Assembly: GCA_017478085.1 (NCBI GenBank) | Contig: JAFVEE010000152.1 | Coordinates: 1 to 49,803 of the forward strand | Length of the DNA: 49,803 nucleotides | Direction of reading: 5' to 3' | Source of the DNA: Prevotella sp. | Lineage (GTDB): Bacteria; Bacteroidota; Bacteroidia; Bacteroidales; Bacteroidaceae | Part shown: positions 22,722 through 30,107 of the stretch, in pieces | How positions within the stretch are numbered: the first letter of the stretch is position 1 | Layout of the letters: every line of letters starts with the position of its first letter | The notes under the pieces: model-generated | Seen by the model: the letters and a program-made list of their open reading frames with translations, nothing else | Databases searched by the model: none | Told to the model about the DNA's origin: nothing | Position numbers and translations under genes: made by a program

Positions 22722-23945
22722 CTATACAGACTCCCCTCCCTTGGGGAGGGGTTGGAGGTGGGCATTTTTTTCAATCAGTTTCTTGATGGTTTCTACCGAG
22801 GCAGACGTGGTCAAGCCGTCTTCGGGGGTATGCAGGCAGTAGTCAATGAGCTTTTCGACGGTCGAGGTGGCAACGTGCATACGCGTATCGGCGGTGGCGT
22901 AGTAGATGAACACCTTACCATCCTCATCGGCTATCCATCCGTTGGCGAAGGCCACGTTCATCACGTCGCCCAAGTACTCGCTGCCCTCGGGCACCAGGAA
23001 GTAGCCGCCAGGCTTGGCGATGACACGGGTGGGGTCTTCGAGCGAAGTCATGTACATGTAGAGCACGTAGCGCAGGCCGTCGGCCGTGGCGCGCACGCCA
23101 TGGGCCAGATGCAGCCATCCCTTCGGAGTCTTGATGGGGTGCGGCCCCTCGCCGTTCTTCACCTCGGTGATGGTGTGGTAGTGGCGGGGATAGATGATTT
23201 TCTCCTCCTTGATCTCGGCGTGGGTGATGTCGTCGACCAAGGCCCAGCCGATGCCCCCACCGCTGCCCGTGTCGATGAAGCCATCCTGCGGACGGGTGTA
23301 GAAGGCATAGCGGCCATCGACGAACTCTGGATGCAGCACCACGTTGCGCTGCTGGCTGCGCGTCTTCAGGTCGGGCAGGCGCTCCCAGTTCACGAGGTCC
23401 TTCGTGCGGGCAATGGCCGCCGTGGCCGTGGCCGCCGAGAGGTTGCCGGGCTGCGAGTCGTCGTGACGCTCAGCGCAGAACACGCCATATATCCAGCCAT
23501 CCTCATGCTGCGTGATGCGCATGTCGTAGATGTTGGTGGCAGGAACCACATCGTCGGGCATGGTGATGGGCTCGGGCCAGAAGCGGAAGTTATCGATGCC
23601 GTTGGGGCTCTCGGCCACGGCAAAGAAGCTCTTGCGGTCGGCACCCTCCACGCGCACCACCAGCACATAGCGGCCCTTCCACTTCAGGGCCCCCGAGTTG
23701 AGCGTGGCGTTGCACATGATGCGCTGCATCAGGTAGGGGTTGTCGTGCTCATTGAAATCATATTTCCACTCCAAGGGCACGTGCTCGGCAGTGATGATGG
23801 GGTACTTGTACTTCTCGTAGATGCCGTTCTCTGCATAGCAGAGCGGCGAAGCCGAGCGGCCCCATTCCAGGGGCTCGTTCTTGCGGCTCAGCAGCTCCTC
23901 GTGGTGGGCGCGCAGGGCTGCTACTCTTTCTTTGAAATCGCTCAT
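22722..23945 (-). CDS. GH130 4-O-beta-D-mannosyl-D-glucose phosphorylase
   Basis: A 407-residue cytosolic enzyme that converts mannosyl-glucose + phosphate to mannose-1-phosphate + glucose. It closely follows the GH130 subfamily 1 pattern: PLEWGRSASPLCYAENGIYEKY start, ATNIYDMR with catalytic D141, PRHYHTITEVKNGEGPHP and the five-bladed propeller repeats. No signal peptide. The natural end is near KKLIEKN; the last dozen residues (HLQPLPKGGESV) are encoded by palindromic repeat copy D and the stop codon (22722-22724) lies just inside the element. The gene starts 4 bp after the GH26 stop. Confidence 0.93.
   Translation of the reverse strand: MSDFKERVAALRAHHEELLSRKNEPLEWGRSASPLCYAENGIYEKYKYPIITAEHVPLEWKYDFNEHDNPYLMQRIMCNATLNSGALKWKGRYVLVVRVEGADRKSFFAVAESPNGIDNFRFWPEPITMPDDVVPATNIYDMRITQHEDGWIYGVFCAERHDDSQPGNLSAATATAAIARTKDLVNWERLPDLKTRSQQRNVVLHPEFVDGRYAFYTRPQDGFIDTGSGGGIGWALVDDITHAEIKEEKIIYPRHYHTITEVKNGEGPHPIKTPKGWLHLAHGVRATADGLRYVLYMYMTSLEDPTRVIAKPGGYFLVPEGSEYLGDVMNVAFANGWIADEDGKVFIYYATADTRMHVATSTVEKLIDYCLHTPEDGLTTSASVETIKKLIEKNAHLQPLPKGGESV
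22729..22763 (-). repeat. Palindromic repeat copy D (right end of DUF559 element)
   Basis: Read on the minus strand it matches the copy at 38052-38086 in 34 of 35 bases. GCCCACC faces outward, into the GH130 gene, and gives that protein its C-terminal tail. Confidence 0.9.
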
Positions 23946-23949
23946 ATCT

Positions 23950-25059
23950 CTATTTTATTTCGTTCAGGAACAAAGTCTTGGGGTCATTGTAGAACTCGAG
24001 GAAGTAGGGAGCATCGGGCTGCGAGGGCGACGGGCCGAACCACTCCTTCTTGTAGTTGCGCCACACCAGCAGATAGCTGATGGGGTACTTGCCGGCCACG
24101 GGCTGCAACGACGATACCCACCACGTGGGGTCGGTCAGGTTCTTCAGCCCGCACTCCGTCAGGGCGGCTATCTTGCCGTGGGCCTCGGCAAAGGAGCACA
24201 GCATCTGCAGGTTCTGGTCCAGCTGCGACATAAAGTCCTCCTTCGACCCCCACTGGTAGCCGTCGATGCCCACCAGCTGCACGCGGTCGTCGCCCGGGTA
24301 GCGCTTCAGGAATTTCTCCTCGGTCAGGTCGGCAGCCATGCCGGGCGAGTAGGCCCAGAGCAGGTTGCTGAAGCCGTCGGCCGTGAGCTTGTCTTGCAGC
24401 ATGTTCCACAGAGCCTTGTACTCCTCAGCGGTGCAGAGCTTCTCGCCCCACCAGAACCAGGAGCCCGTATTCTCGTGCCACGGACGGAAGATGATGGGCA
24501 CGGGCTGTCCGTCGCTGGTCTTCAGCGTGGCCAGGAAGTCGCTCATGCGCTGCATCCACAGCTGGAACCGCTCGTGCTGCTGGCCTCCGGGCAGCACGCT
24601 CTTCACCACGGTGCTGTCGCTCACGTCCCAGGCCGTACCTGCGGGCCATGTGCCGCCCTCTTCGGTGGTGGTCACTGGGTTGCGCGGATGCCAGCTCAGC
24701 GTCACGATGCCGCCGCGCTCATAGTGGCTGACGACCTCCTGCGTGATGCGGCTGAAGGGCACGCTGTCAAGGCTCAGCGAGTCGCCCATCTCTATGCCGC
24801 CCAGTTCAAATCCCATCACGGCGGGATAGTCGCCGCAGGTGTTCTTCACGTCGCTGCTGTCGTTCTGGTAGGCCCAGGTCAGTCCGTACATCGGGTCGTC
24901 CTGGTGTCCGAACATATAGCCCTTCTGCCTCAGGCTGTCCAGTCGCTCAGCCAGCTGCTCAGCCGGAGTCTTCTCTGCTTCGGCGGCCTTCTTCCCGCCG
25001 CCACAGGCCGTCAGCACGATTCCTGCCACGGCCATGCCCATTAATGCTTTCTTCATCAT
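23950..25059 (-). CDS. GH26 beta-mannanase, lipoprotein
   Basis: A 369-residue lipoprotein (lipobox LTAC, C19) that should hydrolyse beta-1,4-mannan, probably releasing mannobiose as the B. fragilis homologue does. The barrel has FRPWHE with acid/base E196 and ALTECG with nucleophile E302, plus WFWWG after the first. The catalytic domain starts soon after the lipobox, with no extra module. It is the second gene of the leftward operon, 26 bp after the CE7 stop, and that gap is filled by heptad repeats. Confidence 0.93.
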   Translation of the reverse strand: MMKKALMGMAVAGIVLTACGGGKKAAEAEKTPAEQLAERLDSLRQKGYMFGHQDDPMYGLTWAYQNDSSDVKNTCGDYPAVMGFELGGIEMGDSLSLDSVPFSRITQEVVSHYERGGIVTLSWHPRNPVTTTEEGGTWPAGTAWDVSDSTVVKSVLPGGQQHERFQLWMQRMSDFLATLKTSDGQPVPIIFRPWHENTGSWFWWGEKLCTAEEYKALWNMLQDKLTADGFSNLLWAYSPGMAADLTEEKFLKRYPGDDRVQLVGIDGYQWGSKEDFMSQLDQNLQMLCSFAEAHGKIAALTECGLKNLTDPTWWVSSLQPVAGKYPISYLLVWRNYKKEWFGPSPSQPDAPYFLEFYNDPKTLFLNEIK

Positions 25060-25108
25060 ATCTCTTAATTCTTAACTCTAAACTCTTAATTCTTAACACC
25101 TAACTCCC
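25060..25108. repeat. Seven heptanucleotide repeats before the GH26 start
   Basis: Plus-strand units with period 7 (AATTCTT, AACTCTA, AACTCTT and similar) run from the base next to the GH26 start codon back through the CE7 stop codon and last codons. On the mRNA this is an A/G-rich leader of TTAAGAA-like words. Confidence 0.7.
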
Positions 25109-26369
25109 TCAGCAGCCAGGCCTCCCACTCGTCCCACTGCTCCTGGAACCAGAAGTGCCAGGTGGCCTGATAGAGCGACAGCTCCTTCGGGCCCGTCACC
25201 ACGTTGTAGGTGGCCCAGGCCGTGGTGGGCGGCACCACGTCGTCGCAATAGCCGAACGAGAACCAGCCGCGCTGCTGGTCGGTGATGAGGCGGGCGAAGT
25301 TCACGCCATCGTAGTAGCGCGACGTCTCGATGGCCGCCTCCATAGCTTTCACCTTGTAGAAATAGTGAGGCCACCCGCAGGCCACGCCCCGCAGCGAGTT
25401 GGTGTGGTCGCACAGGGCGGCATGCACCGGTGCGTAGCACGTCACGCGGCGGTCGAGCCCCGCCGTGGCCAGCGAGAGGAAGCCACCCTGGCTGCTGCCC
25501 GTGACGCCCAGCTGCTGCCCGTTCCAGGGCGTGAACTGCTCTATATAGTCAATGGCGCGTATGCAGCCCAGCACCACGCGCTTGTAGTAGCTGTTGTCGC
25601 GATTGTCCATGCCATAGTTACAGTAGCCCTGCAGCGCCCCGTTGGCCAGATCGTCGTAGACGCCCTGCTCCATGGTCACGGGAATGCCGTGAATGCCTAT
25701 CTCGAGCGTGATGACGCCCTGGCGGGCCGTCCACACGTCGCCCCCGTAGGGTCGCACGCCCGCTCCGGGCACGCGCAGCAGTGCGGGGTAGCGGCCCTCC
25801 TTCACGGGCACGCATAATATACCATAGGTACGCGCGTTCCACTTTATATTCTGGAACGACACCTCATATACGTTCACATCCTCGGTGCAGCGTTCGGGCA
25901 GCAGCCGCCGGGTGGGCTCCAGCGCGGTGTAGCGGGCCTGCTCTATGGCCTGCTGCCAGTACTCCCTGAAGTCGGCGGGCATCACCGTGGAGGGCTGCAG
26001 CCGCTCGGGCGAGAAGGCGGCGGCGCAGGCACCGCGATAGTCCTTGCCGCCCACATGGGCCGTCACGTCGACGCGGTAGAAGCCGGGCTGCGTCATGCGG
26101 CCCGTGAGCCGCAGGGTGCCGTCCTTCAGCGTAGTGCTCTTCTTCACGTCCTGATACATCTCGGGCCCGGCGGCGTAGTCGATGCTCACATCGCTCAGGA
26201 GCGTGCCCGAGCGGCGCACCTCTACGGTGAACGTGGCCGTCTGGCCCACCTGGTAGTTCCAGTCCTGGTGATCGGGCTCTACCGTCACCACGATGTTGTT
26301 GCCCCTGATCTGGGCGTGCAGACACAGGGTGCCCACCAGCAGAAGCAGTAGTAAAAGGGTCTTTTTCAT
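25086..26369 (-). CDS. CE7/AXE1-type acetyl esterase, exported
   Basis: A 427-residue alpha/beta-hydrolase with a signal peptide (about 1-19, ...LCLHAQ), an N-terminal Ig-like beta domain (about 25-125) and an AXE1 domain with nucleophile motif GSSQGG (S293), D377/D378 in GYCDDVVPP and H406 in TWHFW. The family deacetylates xylo-oligosaccharides and cephalosporins; here, as first gene of a mannan operon, it probably deacetylates acetylated gluco- or galactoglucomannan. The start codon lies 55 bp after a TAnnTTTG box. Its 3' end is encoded in heptad repeats. Confidence 0.87.
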   Translation of the reverse strand: MKKTLLLLLLLVGTLCLHAQIRGNNIVVTVEPDHQDWNYQVGQTATFTVEVRRSGTLLSDVSIDYAAGPEMYQDVKKSTTLKDGTLRLTGRMTQPGFYRVDVTAHVGGKDYRGACAAAFSPERLQPSTVMPADFREYWQQAIEQARYTALEPTRRLLPERCTEDVNVYEVSFQNIKWNARTYGILCVPVKEGRYPALLRVPGAGVRPYGGDVWTARQGVITLEIGIHGIPVTMEQGVYDDLANGALQGYCNYGMDNRDNSYYKRVVLGCIRAIDYIEQFTPWNGQQLGVTGSSQGGFLSLATAGLDRRVTCYAPVHAALCDHTNSLRGVACGWPHYFYKVKAMEAAIETSRYYDGVNFARLITDQQRGWFSFGYCDDVVPPTTAWATYNVVTGPKELSLYQATWHFWFQEQWDEWEAWLLRELGVKN

Positions 26370-26424
26370 ACGAATGGCTGTCAGTTTTTTAGTTATTGGT
26401 CTGTCTTCACAGTTTTTTCGTTGG

Positions 26425-26449
26425 CAAAGTTACGATTTTATTTCGAAAC
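26425..26449 (-). promoter_or_regulatory. Promoter of the leftward mannan operon
   Basis: Minus strand GTTTC (26445-26449), then TAACTTTG (26425-26432) beginning 17 nt after the first base of GTTTC. It has the same spacing and -33 word as the two SusC promoters at 26671 and 38794. Confidence 0.6.
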
Positions 26450-26498
26450 GGAGTAACACTTTCTTTATAATATCTGGTACTTTTTTTCCAATCGTTTT

Positions 26499-26608
26499 GC
26501 AACGAAGCCTCCGTTACGTCGCAAGGAAGGCTCCATTACAACGCAACGGAGGCCCCGTTACAACGCAAAAAAGGCCCCGTTACGGGGCAACGGAGGCTCC
26601 GTTTCTAC
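26499..26608. repeat. Tandem array B: five contiguous 22-bp palindromic units
   Basis: Units start at 26499, 26521, 26543, 26565 and 26587, exactly 22 bp each with no spacers. The best unit carries AACGGAGGCTCCGTT, the same palindrome as array A at 5856-5987. The array lies between the two divergent mannan promoters, 49 bp from the -33 word of the leftward one. Confidence 0.85.
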
Positions 26609-26670
26609 AGAGAGAAAAAATGGCACTATTTTAACGAATGTGGCAAGAAATGATAAAAAAAAGTTATTCA

Positions 26671-26695
26671 GTTTCAAAAAAAAGTAGTAGTTTTG
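26671..26695 (+). promoter_or_regulatory. Promoter of the first SusC operon
   Basis: GTTTC (26671-26675) and TAGTTTTG (26688-26695) followed by GCAC; 17 nt from the first base of GTTTC to TA. The start codon is 84 bp downstream. Confidence 0.65.
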
Positions 26696-26779
26696 CACTC
26701 AAATTACCAACATACTGACTGAAAACTTACACAGAACATCATTCATTTATAAACAATACTAACCAATTTAACAAACCGT

Positions 26780-29700
26780 ATGAATTTAAATTGCAGTAAA
26801 AATTCAATGCTCGCGGCCCTCTGCCTTACATCGGCACTGAGCTACTCGCCGCAGATGCTTGCTGCGCCCGGCAGTGGAGCCGCTCCGCTGCCCACGGAAG
26901 TGCAACAGGCCAAGAAGATCACGGGTGTTGTAAGTGACGCTCAAGGCCCAATCATCGGTGCCAGCGTCGTGGTGAAAGGCACGACCAACGGCGTGGCCAC
27001 CGACTTCGATGGTCGGTTCTCGCTCAACGCTCAGCCCGGCCAGACGCTGGTGATTACCTACATTGGCTACCTGACCAAGGAAGTGAAAGTGACCCAGCAG
27101 AACAGCTACGACATCCTGCTGGAAGAAGACAAGAAAATGCTCGACGAAGTGGTGGTCGTGGGTTACGGTACGATGAAGAAGAGCGACCTGGCCGGTGCAT
27201 CGTCGACCCTCGACGACAAGGCGCTGAAGAGCTCGAACATCACCAACATAGACCAGAGCTTCCAGGGCCGCGTGACGGGTGTAACCGCCGTGCAGACCTC
27301 GGGTGCCCCTGGCTCGTCGTCGAGCATCCGCGTGCGCGGACAGGCCACCATCAATGCCAACGCCGAACCGCTCTACGTGATCGACGGCGTGATCTTCCAG
27401 GGCAGCGACCAGAGCGGTGCCGCACTGGGTCTGGGCGACGCACTGGGCAACGGCTCGGTATCGACGGTGTCGCCCCTGTCGACCATCAACCCCGCCGACA
27501 TCGTGTCGATGGAGATTCTGAAGGACGCCTCGGCCACCGCCATCTACGGTGCCCAGGGTGCCAACGGCGTGGTGCTCATCACCACCAAGCGCGGTAAGGC
27601 CGGCGAGGCCAAGTTCACCTACGACGGCTCGGTCACGATGAACCGCCAGAACAAGCGCCTCGACATTCTGAACCTGCGCGAGTTTGCCGAGTTCTATAAC
27701 GATATGGCCCAGCAGGGCGAGATTGCCAAGCCCGACGAGACCTATAGCGACCCCTCGATACTGGGCCGCGGTACCAACTGGCAGGATGCCATCTTCCGCA
27801 CGGCCTGGCAGCACCAGCACCAGCTCAGCGCCCAGGGCGGCACCGACAAGGTGCAGTACTTCGTGAGCGGAGGCTTCATGAACCAGCAGGGTACCATCAT
27901 CGGTTCGAGCTTCGAGCGCTTCTCGGTGCGCAGCAACCTCGACGCACAGCTGAAGAAGTGGCTGAAGCTGGGACTGAACGTGTCGTTCACCAACACCAGC
28001 GACGACCTGAAGCTGGCCGATAGCGACGAGGGCGTCATCAACTATTCGCTCACCACGCCCCCCGACATTCAGATCTACAACATTGACGGCGGCTACAGCC
28101 ACGTGTCGAAGCAGGGCTTCACCAGCCCCAACCCCATTGCCCTGGCCATGATGGACGACATTCTGCTGGACCGCCAGAAGCTCACCGGCAGCGTCTTTGC
28201 CGACATCACCCCGATAGCCCACATCACCTGGCACACCGAGCTGGGCTTCGACTTCAGCTGGAGCAAGGCCGAGACCTACGAGCCTATGGTGAACCTGGGC
28301 ACGTGGAACCGCTCGTCGAATAACAGCCGCGAGCAGAAGAACTCGAGCACCTTCTGGGCGCTGAAGAACTACGTGACCTACAGCAACCAGTTCGGCAAGC
28401 ACTCTATCACCGCCATGCTGGGCCAGGAGGCATGGGAGTCGAAGTACGACTACGTGTCGATATTCAACAACAACCTGCCCAACGACGAGGTGCACTCGCC
28501 CGCACTGGGCACGGGCACGCCCCAGATAGGCTACGGCTTCGGTTCGAGCGCCATGGCTTCGTTCTTCACGCGCGAAACCTATAATTATGATGACCGCTAC
28601 CTGGCCACCTACACCTTCCGCTACGACGGCTCGTCGAACTTCGGTCCCAACAAGCGCTGGGCCGGATTCCACTCGTTCGCAGGCGCCTGGCGCTTCTCTA
28701 ACGAGGAGTTCATCAAGAAGTACACCGAGGGCTGGCTCTCCAACGGCAAGCTGCGCATAGGCTGGGGCCAGACGGGTAACTCGAGCATCGGCGGCTACAA
28801 GTGGGGCTCGTCCATGTCGGTCATGGCAACCGGTCTGGGCACCAGCTACCGCCCGGCCAACCTGAAGAACCTGGACATCAAGTGGGAGACGCAGGAGCAG
28901 TGGAACATCGGTCTGGACCTGGGCTTCCTGAACGGTCGCATCGGTCTGGTGCTCGACTGGTACAAGAAGATGTCGAAAGACATGCTCATGCAGCTCACCC
29001 TGCCCTCGATCATGGGTACCAGCGGCAACGAGTCGTCGAAGCTGCAGGCTCCCTGGGGCAACTATGGCGACATTGAGAACACGGGCTTCGAGATTGCACT
29101 GAACACGCAGCCCATCGCCACCAAGGACTTCTCGTGGAACAGCGACTTCCAGATTTCGTTCAACAAGAACAAGCTGAAGAGCCTCTCCGGCTCGACCGCA
29201 CTGCCCGGCTACGGCCAGTGGACCGACGTGGTGAGCCGCTCCGTGCCTGGCGAGAGCCTCTACAACTTCTACGGCTACGAGGTGGAGGGTGTGTACCAAG
29301 ACTTCGACGACATTCTGAACTCGCCGGTGAACACCCTGCAGCAGAACAACCCCATCGTGACGAATGCCGACGGCACCAAGTCCTGGAGTACCGACCCCAC
29401 GAAGTATAACCCGAAGAACACCACCTACGTGGGCGACCTGAAGTACCGCGACGTGAACGGCGACGGCATCATCGACGAGAACGATAAGACCAACATCGGC
29501 TCGCCCCTGCCCAAGTTCACCTTCGGCTGGAACAACACCTTCGCCTACAAGAACTTCGACCTGAATATCTTTATCAACGGCTCGGTGGGCAACAAGGTGG
29601 GCAACTACATGAAGATGAAGCTCACCCACATGAACTCGCCCTGGAGCAACCAGCTCACCGACATCAAAGACCGCACTCGCCTGCAGCCCGTCGACGGCGT

Positions 29701-30070
29701 TTACAGCGACTACTGGTTCAACAACATTGCCAACGTGCAGACCACGGGCGTGAGCGACATGCCGCGCGCCGCCATCAACGACCCGAACGACAACGACGCC
29801 TGGAGCGACCGCTACATTGAGGACGGCAGCTACGTGCGCCTGAAGGCCGTGACGCTGGGCTACACCTTCGACAAGAGCCTCATTGAGAAGCTGCACCTCA
29901 CCAACCTGCGCCTGTCGCTGAATGCCACCAACCTGCTCACCATCACGGGCTACGACGGCTACGACCCCGAGATTGGTGCCTCTACCGCTTCGAACAACGT
30001 GTTCGGCCTGGACAACGGACGCTATCCCTCGCCCACCAGCTTCACGTTCAACCTGAGCGTATCGTTCTAA
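26780..30070 (+). CDS. SusC-like TonB-dependent glycan transporter (1)
   Basis: A 1096-residue outer-membrane protein. Signal peptide (about 1-29); carboxypeptidase-regulatory-like domain (45-110, from KKITGVVSDAQG); TonB-box-like DEVVVVGYG (122-130); plug with SIRVRGQAT and ATAIYGAQGANGVVLITTKRG; large barrel ending in an aromatic-rich strand (NLSVSF). It imports oligosaccharides together with the SusD protein 37 bp downstream. Context (two GH26, GH36, GH130, ManA) points to beta-manno-oligosaccharides. It is the first gene of the rightward operon. Confidence 0.95.
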   Translation: MNLNCSKNSMLAALCLTSALSYSPQMLAAPGSGAAPLPTEVQQAKKITGVVSDAQGPIIGASVVVKGTTNGVATDFDGRFSLNAQPGQTLVITYIGYLTKEVKVTQQNSYDILLEEDKKMLDEVVVVGYGTMKKSDLAGASSTLDDKALKSSNITNIDQSFQGRVTGVTAVQTSGAPGSSSSIRVRGQATINANAEPLYVIDGVIFQGSDQSGAALGLGDALGNGSVSTVSPLSTINPADIVSMEILKDASATAIYGAQGANGVVLITTKRGKAGEAKFTYDGSVTMNRQNKRLDILNLREFAEFYNDMAQQGEIAKPDETYSDPSILGRGTNWQDAIFRTAWQHQHQLSAQGGTDKVQYFVSGGFMNQQGTIIGSSFERFSVRSNLDAQLKKWLKLGLNVSFTNTSDDLKLADSDEGVINYSLTTPPDIQIYNIDGGYSHVSKQGFTSPNPIALAMMDDILLDRQKLTGSVFADITPIAHITWHTELGFDFSWSKAETYEPMVNLGTWNRSSNNSREQKNSSTFWALKNYVTYSNQFGKHSITAMLGQEAWESKYDYVSIFNNNLPNDEVHSPALGTGTPQIGYGFGSSAMASFFTRETYNYDDRYLATYTFRYDGSSNFGPNKRWAGFHSFAGAWRFSNEEFIKKYTEGWLSNGKLRIGWGQTGNSSIGGYKWGSSMSVMATGLGTSYRPANLKNLDIKWETQEQWNIGLDLGFLNGRIGLVLDWYKKMSKDMLMQLTLPSIMGTSGNESSKLQAPWGNYGDIENTGFEIALNTQPIATKDFSWNSDFQISFNKNKLKSLSGSTALPGYGQWTDVVSRSVPGESLYNFYGYEVEGVYQDFDDILNSPVNTLQQNNPIVTNADGTKSWSTDPTKYNPKNTTYVGDLKYRDVNGDGIIDENDKTNIGSPLPKFTFGWNNTFAYKNFDLNIFINGSVGNKVGNYMKMKLTHMNSPWSNQLTDIKDRTRLQPVDGVYSDYWFNNIANVQTTGVSDMPRAAINDPNDNDAWSDRYIEDGSYVRLKAVTLGYTFDKSLIEKLHLTNLRLSLNATNLLTITGYDGYDPEIGASTASNNVFGLDNGRYPSPTSFTFNLSVSF

Positions 30071-30107
30071 CTATCCAAGGTTAAACCATAAGACAATTAT
30101 CATATAT

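Larger units (their letters stand above)
22270..22763. mobile_element. 494-bp element: inverted palindromic repeats around a DUF559 nuclease gene
   Basis: Copies C and D of the ~35-bp repeat face outward in opposite orientation and enclose the DUF559 gene plus the symporter's start codon. The interior is markedly AT-rich: 22 G+C of 60 in bases 22381-22440, against 41 of 60 in 22981-23040 of the neighbouring GH130 gene. The unit lies exactly between GH130 and the transporter. The upstream enzyme reads through the outer repeat and stops within the element, and the downstream transporter starts within it, so the operon is not interrupted. No transposase is present. That this is a mobile unit is inferred from structure. 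Confidence 0.6.
26370..26779. other. Divergent intergenic region of the mannan locus
   Basis: This 410-bp non-coding region separates the leftward and rightward mannan operons. It holds the leftward promoter (26425-26449), a five-unit 22-bp tandem array (26499-26608), the rightward promoter (26671-26695) and an 84-bp AT-rich leader. No gene is visible in it. Confidence 0.8.

Noticed and set aside
22712-22774. Upstream start for the DUF559 protein (22774)
   Set aside because: The added residues are the palindromic repeat translated in another frame and lie within the GH130 coding end; the family's usual start fits 22711.
26804-29896. A 1030-codon open frame on the minus strand opposite SusC 1
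   Set aside because: It is an antisense shadow caused by high GC at third codon positions. The predicted protein is low-complexity (Val/His/Leu/Gly-rich) with no motif, while the plus strand encodes a complete SusC.
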